Positions 1 through 8,088 are shown, counted from the first letter of the stretch. The stretch is DNA of 64,000 bases from G025836975 sp040391135 (GCA_040391135.1 JBEBYL010000011.1:1-64000); one strand, 5' to 3'. Notes: generated from the letters alone by a model not told the origin. Made by a program: numbers and translations.

Positions 1-2
1 CG

Positions 3-269
3 CATCCTTCGCCCGACGTGTTCAGCCTGATCACGAAGCGCCGCAGCCTGGCGGGTTCCATGATCGGCGGCATCCCCGAGACGCAAGAGATGCTGGACTT
101 CTGCGCCGAGCACGGCATCGTCGCGGATATTGAGCTGATCCGCGCGGATGAAGTCAACCACGCCTACGAACGCATGCTGAAGGGCGACGTGAAGTACCGC
201 TTCGTCATCGATAATGCGACGCTGGAAAACACTCGGGATTCAAGCGCCCAGCCCAAGGGGCGGTCATAG
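3..269 (+). CDS. zinc-type alcohol dehydrogenase, C-terminal fragment (cut by window start)
   Basis: The last 88 residues of a zinc-dependent, NAD(P)-linked alcohol/aldehyde reductase of the YahK/CAD type. The frame is open from base 3, so the true start lies outside the window. The visible part resembles the family C-terminus: an SLAGSMIGGIPETQEML segment from the end of the cofactor domain, then a closing helix and strand ending KGDVKYRFVIDNATLEN. The family reduces aldehydes to alcohols in the cytosol. The stop overlaps the arsB stop by 6 bp on the opposite strand, so the two genes converge with no room for a terminator. The family is fairly sure; the substrate is not known. Confidence 0.8.
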   Translation, partial: HPSPDVFSLITKRRSLAGSMIGGIPETQEMLDFCAEHGIVADIELIRADEVNHAYERMLKGDVKYRFVIDNATLENTRDSSAQPKGRS

Positions 270-1550
270 CGCGCCCAGACGCAGGGCTAGCGCCGCCAGG
301 GTAATGAGCAGCACAGGCAATGTCAGCACGATGCCCACTCGAAAATAGTATCCCCACGTAACGGTCATCCCCTTGCGCGCCAGGACGTGTAGCCAGAGTA
401 GCGTTGCCAGGCTGCCGATAGGGGTGATCTTGGGGCCCAGATCGCTGCCGATGACATTGGCATAGATCATCGCTTCCTTGATTGCACCGCTTGCCTGGCT
501 GGCGTCGATCGAAAGCGCACCCACCAGGACGGTGGGCATGTTGTTCATGATGGACGAGAGAAGGGCGGTCAGCACACCGGTGCCCAAAGTGGCCGCCCAC
601 AAGCCGTGGCCAGCCAGATAATCCAGGAAACCGGCAATCATCTCCGTCAATCCGGCATTTCGCAGGCCATAGACAACCAGGTACATGCCCAAGGAAAAAA
701 TCACGATGGGCCAGGGTGCTTCGCGTACGACCTTGCGTGTGCTGATGATATGCCCACGGCCCGCGACGATGAGCAACGCCAATGCCCCCAGTGCCGCGAT
801 GGCACTGACCGGTATGCCGAACCCCTCAAGGGTAAAAAAGCTGACCAGCAGCAACCCCAGCACGACCCAGCCCGCGCGAAAGGTCGCCAGGTCGCGAATC
901 GCCGCTTTGGGCTGCTTAAGCTGGCTGTCGTCGTAGCGAACCGGAATACTGCGGTAAAAATACAGCAGGAGAATCAACAAGGTGGCTGCCACGGAAACCA
1001 TGTTGACGGGAACCATGACCGCGGCGTAGCGGGCAAAGCTGATATCGAAAAAATCCGCGGATACGATATTCACGAGGTTGGAGACGATGAACGGCAGGCT
1101 GCCCGTGTCGGCAATAAAGCCTGCCGCCATGACGAAGGCCAGTGTGGCCGCCGGGCTGAACCCCAATGCCAAAAGCATGGCCATGACGATAGGCGTCAAA
1201 ATCAAGGCAGCGCCGTCATTGGCAAAGAACGCGGACACCGCGGCCCCCAGCAAGACAATCAATGCGAATAAGCGGCGGCCGCGCCCGCCACCCCACTTGG
1301 CGACGTGTAGCGCCGTCCATTCGAAAAAACCGGCTTCATCCAGGACCAAGCTGATAATGATGATGGCCACGAACGTGCCGGTTGCGTTCCAGACAATCTG
1401 CCAGACAACAGGTATGTCGCTAAAACCGACCACGCCAAAGGCCAGCGCCAGCGCGGCGCCGATGATAGCGCTCCAACCTATGTTCAAGCCGCGTGGCTGC
1501 CAAATAACCAGAACGATGGTGACAATAAAAATCGATAGCGCGGCAAGCAC
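264..1550 (-). CDS. arsB: arsenite efflux permease ArsB
   Basis: A 428-residue integral membrane protein that closely follows the classic E. coli-type ArsB, known to have about twelve membrane helices. It exports arsenite or antimonite from the cytoplasm, driven by membrane potential or paired with an ArsA ATPase; no arsA is seen here. The N-terminus carries the VLVIWQPRGLNIGWSA signature. Other family blocks include FFANDGAALILTPIVMAML and SSIMNNMPTVLVGALSID. Length matches the family (about 429). It is the third gene of the arsR-arsC-arsB unit on the minus strand, 72 bp after the thioredoxin-type arsC, so regulation by ArsR is expected. Confidence 0.96.
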   Translation of the reverse strand: MLAALSIFIVTIVLVIWQPRGLNIGWSAIIGAALALAFGVVGFSDIPVVWQIVWNATGTFVAIIIISLVLDEAGFFEWTALHVAKWGGGRGRRLFALIVLLGAAVSAFFANDGAALILTPIVMAMLLALGFSPAATLAFVMAAGFIADTGSLPFIVSNLVNIVSADFFDISFARYAAVMVPVNMVSVAATLLILLLYFYRSIPVRYDDSQLKQPKAAIRDLATFRAGWVVLGLLLVSFFTLEGFGIPVSAIAALGALALLIVAGRGHIISTRKVVREAPWPIVIFSLGMYLVVYGLRNAGLTEMIAGFLDYLAGHGLWAATLGTGVLTALLSSIMNNMPTVLVGALSIDASQASGAIKEAMIYANVIGSDLGPKITPIGSLATLLWLHVLARKGMTVTWGYYFRVGIVLTLPVLLITLAALALRLGAL

Positions 1551-1622
1551 GTGGTGTCTCTCTTACAACAAATGGAAAGGCGCCGCGAGCAAAGGGCGTC
1601 GGATCGCTTTTCAATAGCGGAG

Positions 1623-2147
1623 TTATTCGGTAGCGGCGGCGCCGGACTGAGTGGTTTGATTGCCCAGTGCATTGAGCTCGCGTTTGATTGTCACACGGTC
1701 CAGTGTCGTCAACGGCAGGCTATTGAAAATCTTGATCCGATTTGCAATTTGACGAAAAATCTTGTCGAAGCGATCTCGCTGTTCTTCGGTGGTTCCCTGG
1801 CAAGCTGATGGATCTTCAAAGCCCCAGTGCGCGGTAATCGGTTGGCCAGGCCACAATGGACATTCTTCCCCGGCCGCGCTATCGCAGAGGGTGATCACAA
1901 AATCCATTTTCGGCGCCCCCGGTCGAGCGAATTCATCCCAGCTTTTGCTGCGCAAACCCTCAACCGGCAGGCGCGCCGACTGAAGAACTTCGATGGCAAG
2001 CGGGTTTACATGGGCGCCAGGGCGGCTGCCGGCGCTGTATGCTTTGAAGCGATCATGGCCAAAAGAATTAAGCAGCGCCTCAGCCATGATGCTGCGTGCC
2101 GAGTTGCCTGTACATAGAAACAGGGTGTTGTAGACTTTATCCGACAT
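1623..2147 (-). CDS. arsC: arsenate reductase, low-molecular-weight phosphatase (thioredoxin-linked) type
   Basis: A 174-residue protein of the LMW protein-tyrosine-phosphatase fold that reduces arsenate to arsenite for export by ArsB. The P-loop CTGNSARS holds the nucleophilic Cys12. Cys88 and Cys96, in TLCDSAAGEECP, match the pair that shuttles the disulfide to thioredoxin in the S. aureus pI258 / B. subtilis family. The C-terminal ~30 residues extend past the core and end in a low-complexity tail. The gene sits between arsR and arsB on the same strand. A second arsenate reductase of unrelated fold lies just beyond arsR. Confidence 0.93.
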   Translation of the reverse strand: MSDKVYNTLFLCTGNSARSIMAEALLNSFGHDRFKAYSAGSRPGAHVNPLAIEVLQSARLPVEGLRSKSWDEFARPGAPKMDFVITLCDSAAGEECPLWPGQPITAHWGFEDPSACQGTTEEQRDRFDKIFRQIANRIKIFNSLPLTTLDRVTIKRELNALGNQTTQSGAAATE

Positions 2148-2206
2148 GGTGCAGAAGTTCCTCGGTTGAGTGTTGCCGGCTTAGCGGCCTGTACAGAAGT
2201 GAGTGG

Positions 2207-2548
2207 CTAGGAGCGGGATTTCCGAACACCCGTACAGGCGCCAAGACTTACCGGCGAGCACGGGTTTCCGCCGCAGCAGTTCTCGGTAAGGTAGGCCAGA
2301 AGCGAATTCATGGCTTTGTACTCGGCTGAGTAAAAGACAAAACGTCCTTCTTGACGGGATGACAACAGTCCGGCATTCACCAATTCCTTCAGATGAAAAG
2401 AGAGTGAAGAGGGCGCAATTCCAAGCAGCTCAGAGAGCTGCCCGGCCGGCAATCCGGCTGGGCCGGCTTGCACCAGGCAGCGATAGGCCTCCAGACGGGA
2501 CTCGTGGGCGATGGCGGCCAGGGCGCGGACTATACTTTTCGTTTCCAT
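2207..2548 (-). CDS. arsR: ArsR/SmtB-family arsenite-responsive repressor
   Basis: A 113-residue winged-helix repressor. Recognition-helix region IAPSSLSFHLKELVNAGLL is typical of the family. The classical CxC metal site on the DNA-binding helix is absent. Instead a C-terminal cluster ENCCGGNPC (Cys91, 92, 97) resembles the As(III) site of the Acidithiobacillus ferrooxidans ArsR class (Cys95, 96, 102). Arsenite binding should release DNA. It is the first gene of the minus-strand arsR-arsC-arsB unit and is divergent, by 40 bp, from the second arsC and arsH, so one operator region probably controls both directions. Confidence 0.93.
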   Translation of the reverse strand: METKSIVRALAAIAHESRLEAYRCLVQAGPAGLPAGQLSELLGIAPSSLSFHLKELVNAGLLSSRQEGRFVFYSAEYKAMNSLLAYLTENCCGGNPCSPVSLGACTGVRKSRS

Positions 2549-2588
2549 TGATCAATAATACTCGAAATGTCGAAATTAAGGAATCCCC
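2549..2588. promoter_or_regulatory. divergent ars control region
   Basis: The 40-bp gap between arsR and the plus-strand arsC. It is AT-rich and carries a tandem direct repeat TCGAAAT at 2562-2568 and 2570-2576 plus the palindrome TTGATCAA nearby. Given its size and position it must contain at least the arsC-side leader and probably the ArsR operator. The exact operator is inference; the AAGGAA ribosome-binding site for arsC lies at its right end. Confidence 0.5.
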
Positions 2589-3014
2589 ATGAGCAACATC
2601 ACGATCTACCATAATCCCGCCTGCGGGACTTCGCGCAACACGCTGGGTTTGATCCGCAATGCCGGTATAGAACCCACCGTAATCGAATACTTGAAAACGC
2701 CGCCATCGCGTGAAGCGCTTGCCGATCTGATTCAACGCGCCGGCTTGACGGTGCGCCAGGCACTGCGTGAAAAAGGCACTCCGTTCATGGAATTGGGCCT
2801 GGATAATATGGCGCTCACAGACGCGCAACTGCTTGACGCGATGCAAGAGCATCCCATCCTGATGAATCGTCCCTTTGTAGTAACGCCACTGGGAGTACGT
2901 TTGTGCAGGCCTTCGGAGATGGTTTTGGACATCCTTCCGGAACCGCAACAAGGTCCCTTTACAAAGGAAGATGGCGAGCTCGTCATTGACGAGCGCGGCC
3001 AACGGCTGCGCTGA
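2589..3014 (+). CDS. arsC: arsenate reductase, glutaredoxin-dependent type
   Basis: A 141-residue thioredoxin-fold arsenate reductase, homologous to E. coli plasmid R773 ArsC. Catalytic Cys12 sits in NPACGTSRNTL. The C-terminal NRPFVVTPLGVRLCRPSE block provides conserved arginines that hold arsenate. It forms a mixed disulfide with glutathione that glutaredoxin resolves, releasing arsenite. The start has a clear AAGGAATCCCC leader. It is followed by arsH on the same strand after 67 bp and is divergent from arsR. Having both this and the thioredoxin-linked enzyme in one locus gives two independent sources of reducing power. Confidence 0.95.
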   Translation: MSNITIYHNPACGTSRNTLGLIRNAGIEPTVIEYLKTPPSREALADLIQRAGLTVRQALREKGTPFMELGLDNMALTDAQLLDAMQEHPILMNRPFVVTPLGVRLCRPSEMVLDILPEPQQGPFTKEDGELVIDERGQRLR

Positions 3015-3081
3015 CCGTCAAGGAATTCCAAACAGAATCGTTTGGCACGCTCAGCTTTCTTCCATTTGCCCGAGAATATTG

Positions 3082-3840
3082 ATGTCCACCTATTTTTCAC
3101 CCGACGATTTGACCCTGCCCATGGTCGACGAGGCCCTATTGGATACGCCCACTCACGACAAGCTTTTCTTGCAGAGCGGGGCAATGCATCCGCCCCGCAT
3201 TCTTTTGCTTTACGGCTCGTTGCGCGAACGCTCGTACAGCAGACTTCTTACAGAAGAAGCGGCGCGCATCCTGACCCGCCTGGGCGCAGAAACCAGAATT
3301 TTCGACCCGCATGGCCTACCAATGCCCGACAGCGTTGCCCCCGACCACCCCAAGGTCGCCGAACTGCGGGCCTTGTCAAACTGGTCGGAAGGGCAGGTAT
3401 GGTGCAGCCCCGAACGCCATGGCACCTTGACGGGGGTATTCAAGAGCCAGATTGATTGGCTGCCTCTGGAAGAAGGAAGCTTGCGCCCGACACAAGGCCG
3501 CAGCCTGGCTGTGATGCAGGTCAGCGGCGGCTCCCAGTCCTTTAACGCGGTCAATGCGCTACGCGTACTTGGGCGCTGGATGCGCATGGTCACCATTCCC
3601 AACCAATCGTCGGTGGCCAAGGCCTACCAGGAGTTCGATCAAAGCGGGCGGATGAAACCCTCGCCCTACTATGACCGTGTCGTCGATGTAATGGAAGAGC
3701 TTATAAAATTCACCTTGCTGGTCCGGGATCGCAGCGACTATCTGACCAACCGCTACAGCGAACGCAAGGGCGTGGCTGCAGAGGTCTGCCGCTTGGCGGA
3801 GCACGCCATGGGACAAGAGGCGGGAGCGGCCAGAAACTAA
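3082..3840 (+). CDS. arsH: ArsH, NADPH-dependent FMN reductase / organoarsenical oxidase
   Basis: A 252-residue flavodoxin-fold flavoprotein. The FMN-binding loop is LLYGSLRERSYSRLL, and the block around VWCSPERHGTLTGVFKSQIDWLPL is characteristic of ArsH. The family oxidises trivalent methylarsenicals and reduces quinones or metals with NADPH. The frame stays open further upstream, but the ATG at 3082 gives the usual ArsH N-terminus (STYFSPDDLTLP), so it was chosen. It follows the glutaredoxin-type arsC and ends 4 bp from the convergent sensor-kinase gene. Confidence 0.94.
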   Translation: MSTYFSPDDLTLPMVDEALLDTPTHDKLFLQSGAMHPPRILLLYGSLRERSYSRLLTEEAARILTRLGAETRIFDPHGLPMPDSVAPDHPKVAELRALSNWSEGQVWCSPERHGTLTGVFKSQIDWLPLEEGSLRPTQGRSLAVMQVSGGSQSFNAVNALRVLGRWMRMVTIPNQSSVAKAYQEFDQSGRMKPSPYYDRVVDVMEELIKFTLLVRDRSDYLTNRYSERKGVAAEVCRLAEHAMGQEAGAARN

Positions 3841-3844
3841 GTAC

Positions 3845-5242
3845 TTACGAAGGCAGCAATATCTCGAACGCAGTGGCGTCGCCCGTTGAACGCGCAATAA
3901 TCTTTCCACCATGCGCCTCCACAATCGATTTGACAATCGCCAAGCCAAGGCCGGCGCCTTCTCCGCTACGCTGGCGCGATGCATCGGGTCGATAGAAGCG
4001 CTCGAAAACGTGAGGAAGATGTTCCGGCGGAATGGCGGGTCCCGGATTTTGAATGCAAACCCGGACATTAGCGGATTCGGATCCAAAGATCGCCGTAACG
4101 AGGCCTCCCCGAGGCGTGCATCGGATCGCATTCGATAACAAATTGCTTAGCGCGCGGCGGATCATCAAGCTGTCTCCCAGGATGCACACCTGCCCGCCGA
4201 TGATCTCCAGACCTACCTCACGCTCTTCGGCCCAGGCGCCAAAGTAGTCGAAAAGGGCTCGCATTTCCGCCTCAAGATCGATTTTGACGAGCTCAGGCTT
4301 AAGCAAGTTGTTGTCGGCTTGGGCAAGAAACAGCATATCGCTGACCATTTTTGCCATGCGCTCGTACTCCTCCAGGTTGGAGTACAAGATCTCCCGGTAC
4401 TGTTCAATGCCGCGGGACTGAGAAAGCGCTACTTCGGTCTGGGTTTTCAGGTTCGTGATGGGGGTCCGCAGCTCATGCGCAATGTCACCCGAAAAGTCGG
4501 AGAGACGGCGAAATACGTTCTCAAGCCGCTCAAGCATTCCGTTGAAAGACGTTGCCAGTTCAACCAGCTCAGCCGGCACGGCCCGCGGCTCGAGCCGTAT
4601 ATGCAGTTGATCAGACCGGATTTTTCGTATCTCGCGGCTGATCCGCCGTATCGGCGCGTGGCCTTGGTGCACTGCAAACCAGGTAGCCAAAATCGCAATA
4701 AGGCAGGCGGCAACCGTAATGATGCGAAGGTAGCCCCGAAAGCTGTCCAGGTAATGCAGGTGAAAGTCGATGCCGGTCGCCACAGCGATGGTCAGCTTGC
4801 TCGACCCGGGCAGGCTGTTAGCGACGGTTCGCAGCACGGCTCCTCGGAATGCCGCCCCGTCGTCCTTCCAGACGCCAACGGTTTCAATCGTGATGCTCTC
4901 AACAGGCCGGACAATTTTGGCAAACCTATCCAGATTCGATCCCGGCGAAGCATAAATCTGTACCCCGGCATCGGAAGAGATGCGATATTCAGCGTTATGA
5001 TGCCCTGACACGGCATTGGCAAGTCGCTCGCTCAACTCTCCAGGCGCCAAGTTGGGCGGTAGAGTTGCCAATGTGTGTTTCAACGCCTGGACGACGGCGT
5101 TGAGTTCGTCCACGTCTTGTTGGACAAAATGATTGTTGATCGACCGCTCCACGATCCAGCCAAATGCGAGCAGGACGACTGTTATGACTGCTCCGATAGA
5201 GACAGTAAGCCGTACAGCCAGGGACGCCGGACGTCGTTTCAT
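3845..5242 (-). CDS. heavy-metal sensor histidine kinase (CusS/CopS type)
   Basis: A 465-residue membrane histidine kinase of the heavy-metal sensor family. Helices at about residues 10-30 and 170-190 flank a periplasmic sensor loop with scattered histidines. A HAMP segment follows, then the phosphorylated His256 in DIAHELRTPITNLK. The ATP-binding lobe has an N box at SNLLSNAIRCTP and G boxes at GEGAGLGLAIVKS. The gene starts 3 bp after the response regulator, so the two are co-translated partners. Copper or silver is the likely signal, because CusR-like boxes precede the copper genes nearby. That link is inference. Confidence 0.92.
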   Translation of the reverse strand: MKRRPASLAVRLTVSIGAVITVVLLAFGWIVERSINNHFVQQDVDELNAVVQALKHTLATLPPNLAPGELSERLANAVSGHHNAEYRISSDAGVQIYASPGSNLDRFAKIVRPVESITIETVGVWKDDGAAFRGAVLRTVANSLPGSSKLTIAVATGIDFHLHYLDSFRGYLRIITVAACLIAILATWFAVHQGHAPIRRISREIRKIRSDQLHIRLEPRAVPAELVELATSFNGMLERLENVFRRLSDFSGDIAHELRTPITNLKTQTEVALSQSRGIEQYREILYSNLEEYERMAKMVSDMLFLAQADNNLLKPELVKIDLEAEMRALFDYFGAWAEEREVGLEIIGGQVCILGDSLMIRRALSNLLSNAIRCTPRGGLVTAIFGSESANVRVCIQNPGPAIPPEHLPHVFERFYRPDASRQRSGEGAGLGLAIVKSIVEAHGGKIIARSTGDATAFEILLPS

Positions 5243-5245
5243 TGG

Positions 5246-5929
5246 CTAGACCGGATTTGTTACATCGAGCATGTAGCCCATGCCGCGCACCGTGTGAATC
5301 AGCTTCGGATCATAGTCATCATCGATTTTGGCGCGTAGGCGTCGAATCGCCACATCGATGACATTGGTGTCGCTGTCAAAATTCATATCCCAAACCTGCG
5401 AGGCGATCAAGGACCGAGGTAATACCTCGCCTTGCCGGCGCACCAAAAGCTCCAACAGCGCGAATTCCTTGTTGGTCAGATTGATACGCGTATTTTGCCG
5501 CTGAGCCCGGCGCCGTGGAATATCGAGCACGAGATCGGCTATCTGTAGCCGGTCCTGAAAGACCGGGGCGGCGCCTCGCCGCAACAAAGTACGGACCCGC
5601 GCCAGAAGCTCTGAGAATGCGAAGGGCTTTACCAAGTAATCGTCCGCACCCAGCTCCAGCCCCTTGACCCGGTCCTCCACGCTATCGCGGGCAGTTAAAA
5701 AAAGCACCGGCGTTGGCGACCCGGCATCGCGCAATGCTTGCATGATTCGCCAACCATCCACATCCGGCAGCATGACGTCCAGGATAAGCAGATCGTACGA
5801 GCCCGTCAGGGCCAGGTGGTGGCCATCCAAACCGGTCCGTGCGAGGTCCACGACGAAGCCGGACTCCACGAGTCCTTGGCGCACATAATCGCCTGTTTTG
5901 ATCTCATCTTCGACCAACAGCAATTTCAT
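5246..5929 (-). CDS. OmpR-family response regulator of heavy-metal type (CusR/CopR)
   Basis: A 227-residue response regulator with a receiver domain (acidic pocket VEDE near residue 7, phospho-acceptor Asp51 in LILDVMLPDVDG, Lys in DDYLVKPF) and a C-terminal OmpR/PhoB winged helix (TNVIDVAIRRLRAKID, then VRGMGYML). It forms a pair with the downstream sensor kinase. Two 16-bp inverted repeats with the CusR/CopR layout precede the copper oxidase operon and the copper ATPase, so it likely activates both. It lies 26 bp after the RcnR-type gene on the same strand, so read-through from that promoter is possible. Confidence 0.93.
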   Translation of the reverse strand: MKLLLVEDEIKTGDYVRQGLVESGFVVDLARTGLDGHHLALTGSYDLLILDVMLPDVDGWRIMQALRDAGSPTPVLFLTARDSVEDRVKGLELGADDYLVKPFAFSELLARVRTLLRRGAAPVFQDRLQIADLVLDIPRRRAQRQNTRINLTNKEFALLELLVRRQGEVLPRSLIASQVWDMNFDSDTNVIDVAIRRLRAKIDDDYDPKLIHTVRGMGYMLDVTNPV

Positions 5930-5955
5930 AGGTTTGCCCCTGCAGGCCCTCGTGG

Positions 5956-6231
5956 CTACTTCAAATATGATCGCAATACTGCGGCCAGTTGGTCGACCTC
6001 CCGCTGGCGCTCTGTCGTTGAAAGGCCCTCTGCGGCCACATGCTCGCGAATCTGGCCTTCCAACACCTCAATCATGAGGCCATTTACCGCTCCGCGGATA
6101 GCTGCAATTTGCTGAAGTATCCCAAGACACTCGTTCTCCGCCTCTATCGCTGCCTCCAAAGCCGCCGTCTGGCCATGAATTCGCCGTATCCGCGCTCGGA
6201 GCCGGTTCTTGTCCTTGACTGTGTGCGCCAT
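5956..6231 (-). CDS. RcnR/DmeR-type metal-responsive repressor (CsoR superfamily)
   Basis: A 91-residue all-helical repressor. The start at 6231 gives the typical MAHTVKDKNRLRARI beginning. Metal ligands of E. coli RcnR are largely kept: His3, Cys35 (in ENECLGILQQ) and His64 (in REHV). Position 60, a histidine in RcnR, is glutamine here. Divergence from a DmeF-type cation diffusion exporter and an operator of the RcnR class between them indicate a Co(II)/Ni(II)-sensing repressor of dmeF. It could also influence the two-component genes that follow on the same strand. Confidence 0.9.
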   Translation of the reverse strand: MAHTVKDKNRLRARIRRIHGQTAALEAAIEAENECLGILQQIAAIRGAVNGLMIEVLEGQIREHVAAEGLSTTERQREVDQLAAVLRSYLK

Positions 6232-6256
6232 TCTAATCTCGCTGTAAAGTATAGAA

Positions 6257-6271
6257 TACTGGGGTACAGTA
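6257..6271. promoter_or_regulatory. RcnR/DmeR-type operator
   Basis: TACT, a GGGGTAC core and AGTA at 6257-6271 match the TACT-(G/C)n-N-AGTA architecture of RcnR-family operators, with flanking AT-rich repeats (GTATAGAA and TATAT). It sits between the divergent RcnR-like and dmeF genes. It ends only 3 bp before an ATG at 6275, which argues that the real dmeF start is the next ATG at 6299. Confidence 0.75.
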
Positions 6272-6298
6272 TATATGGACATAAATCCAAGGTTTCAG

Positions 6299-7240
6299 AT
6301 GATTCAGGCATCGGCCCATCGTTGGCAGCATTCCCATGTATTCGATCAAGGCAACCCTGTTGCGCAGCGTAGGACTCGCTGGGCCGTATGGCTGACGGCG
6401 ACCATGATGGTCGCCGAAATTGTGGGCGGTTGGTGGTACAACTCCATGGCGCTTCTGGCCGACGGTTGGCACATGAGCTCGCATGCTTTGGCTCTTGGGC
6501 TTTCCGTTCTTGCATATGCCGCTGCCAGGCGCTACGCGGAAGATCGCCGTTTCGCCTTTGGAACCTGGAAGATCGAAATTCTAGGCGGATACTCCAGCGC
6601 CATCATGCTGTTGGGCGTGGCGGGATTAATGCTTTTCCAGTCGGTCGAAAGGCTTTTTTCTCCAAGCGAAATTCACTACAACCAAGCGATCAGTATTGCC
6701 ATCGCCGGCTTGCTGGTGAACCTGGCCTGTGCATGGTTGTTGCGAGAAGATCATGGGCATCATCACGCACACCACGCAGGAGAGGGGACGGCGCACCACC
6801 ATCATCATCATCATCGCGATTTAAACCTGCGTTCAGCCTATCTGCATGTCATTACCGATGCGGCGACCTCTGTCCTGGCGATAGTTGCCTTATTGGGCGG
6901 AAAGCTTTGGGGCGCCGCCTGGCTGGACCCTCTTATGGGGATCGTGGGTGCGGTCCTTGTGACCATATGGGCGCAAGGCCTGCTGCGTGAGACGGGACGC
7001 GTGCTGCTGGACGCGGAAATGGATACTCCGGTGGTGAACGAAATCCGCGAGGTTTTGCGCCAGTCCCCCACAGTGCAGATCACCGATCTGCATGTATGGA
7101 GAGTCGGCAAAGGACAATATGCCTGCATCGTCTCGCTCGCCACGTCAAGCTCGATCACGCCCGACCAGATTCGGCGGCAACTGAGCATTCACGAAGAACT
7201 TGTCCATGTCACCGTGGAAATAAACCAGTTGCATACGTGA
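6299..7240 (+). CDS. dmeF: cobalt/nickel cation diffusion facilitator, DmeF type
   Basis: A 313-residue cation diffusion facilitator that exports Co(II)/Ni(II) by proton exchange. The N-terminal RWQHSHVFD motif marks the DmeF subgroup. Transport-site motifs are ALLADGWHMSSHAL and HVITDAATS in paired helices. A cytoplasmic loop rich in histidine (HGHHHAHH, then seven consecutive His near 6799-6819) lies between the fourth and fifth helices, and a C-terminal ferredoxin-like domain follows. The ATG at 6299 has an AAGG Shine-Dalgarno; an in-frame ATG at 6275 would abut the operator and have none. It is divergent from the RcnR-like repressor. Confidence 0.92.
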   Translation: MIQASAHRWQHSHVFDQGNPVAQRRTRWAVWLTATMMVAEIVGGWWYNSMALLADGWHMSSHALALGLSVLAYAAARRYAEDRRFAFGTWKIEILGGYSSAIMLLGVAGLMLFQSVERLFSPSEIHYNQAISIAIAGLLVNLACAWLLREDHGHHHAHHAGEGTAHHHHHHHRDLNLRSAYLHVITDAATSVLAIVALLGGKLWGAAWLDPLMGIVGAVLVTIWAQGLLRETGRVLLDAEMDTPVVNEIREVLRQSPTVQITDLHVWRVGKGQYACIVSLATSSSITPDQIRRQLSIHEELVHVTVEINQLHT

Positions 7241-7284
7241 AGGCCCGGCGTAGCCGCTCGGCGCAGCCCGGTCCGTTCGCGGCT

Positions 7285-7848
7285 TTATATGGTTAGATGT
7301 TCATACAGAATGGCCGTGCCGACGCCTGCCAGCGCCAGCCCGCCAAGAATCTCCGCCCACTTGCCGGCCACTTTGCCAACCAATCGGCCGATCATGACGC
7401 CTAGCGTCACCATCAGGAACGTCGCCAAGCCAATGGCCGCAGCCGTTATCAGGATATTATTATCGATAAAGGCCAGGCTGACGCCCACGGCCATCGCGTC
7501 AATGCTGGTAGCGAACCCCGTGGCGGCAAGCAGCCAGAACGAATGACGGGCCACGGGAACCGCTTCGGGCTCCTCGTCCCGAAGACCGTTGCGTATCATT
7601 ACCGCGCCCAAAATCATCAGAAGGGTGAAAGCGATCCAATGATCCCAAGCTTCGACGAACCCGGCTGCGATAGAGCCCAGAGCCCATCCGATTAGCGGTG
7701 TGATGGCTTCGATCACACCAAAAATGATTCCGGTGCGCAGCGCTTCCGATATGCGAGGGTTGCGAAGAGCGGTACCTTTGCCCACGGCGGCCGCAAACGC
7801 GTCGGTCGACATGGCCAATGCCAGAATCATTGTGGAGAAGAAATTCAT
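7285..7848 (-). CDS. mntP: manganese exporter MntP
   Basis: A 187-residue, six-helix membrane protein of the MntP (YebN) family, which pumps excess Mn(II) out of the cell. The duplicated three-helix repeat shows the acidic motifs STDAFAAAVGKG and TSIDAMAVGVSLAF. Length matches the family (188). The start at 7848 is chosen because it gives the standard MNFFSTMILALAMS beginning. The upstream open frame overlaps a yybP-ykoY riboswitch and is not protein-coding. Expression is therefore expected to rise with intracellular Mn(II). Confidence 0.94.
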   Translation of the reverse strand: MNFFSTMILALAMSTDAFAAAVGKGTALRNPRISEALRTGIIFGVIEAITPLIGWALGSIAAGFVEAWDHWIAFTLLMILGAVMIRNGLRDEEPEAVPVARHSFWLLAATGFATSIDAMAVGVSLAFIDNNILITAAAIGLATFLMVTLGVMIGRLVGKVAGKWAEILGGLALAGVGTAILYEHLTI

Positions 7849-7910
7849 ATGGGAGTGCTTCCAGCCGAGCGACGCATGGACTTTCCGGTACGGCTCGGCA
7901 GCGTACTGGA

Positions 7911-8020
7911 AAAGTCTATGGTCTCGCCATGCCTTTCGGCCGCTTGCGCCATGGCTTTGGAGCCAAGAATGTTGACGCAACCCTTTCGCGCGTGGTCGAA
8001 AGTAGGCTACTCCCCAAAGA
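7911..8020 (-). promoter_or_regulatory. yybP-ykoY manganese riboswitch in the mntP leader
   Basis: Read on the minus strand, the leader starts with TTTGGGGAGTAGCC (revcomp of about 8004-8018), continues with GCGTCAACATTCTTGGC, and closes with GGCATGGCGAGACCATAG (about 7916-7932). These are the conserved blocks of the Mn(II)-sensing yybP-ykoY class and are in the right order. About 60 bases then remain to the mntP start for the expression platform. The pairing with an MntP exporter is the textbook arrangement. Boundaries are approximate. Confidence 0.88.
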
Positions 8021-8088
8021 GGAAGCCGAATTCTACCATTAGCCGAACGCCAATCGAAATCCCGTAAAGAAAATTAGCTGAGTTCTTG

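Noticed and set aside
7849..7980. An N-terminal extension of mntP
   Set aside because: The region matches a manganese riboswitch and the internal ATG gives the family-standard start.
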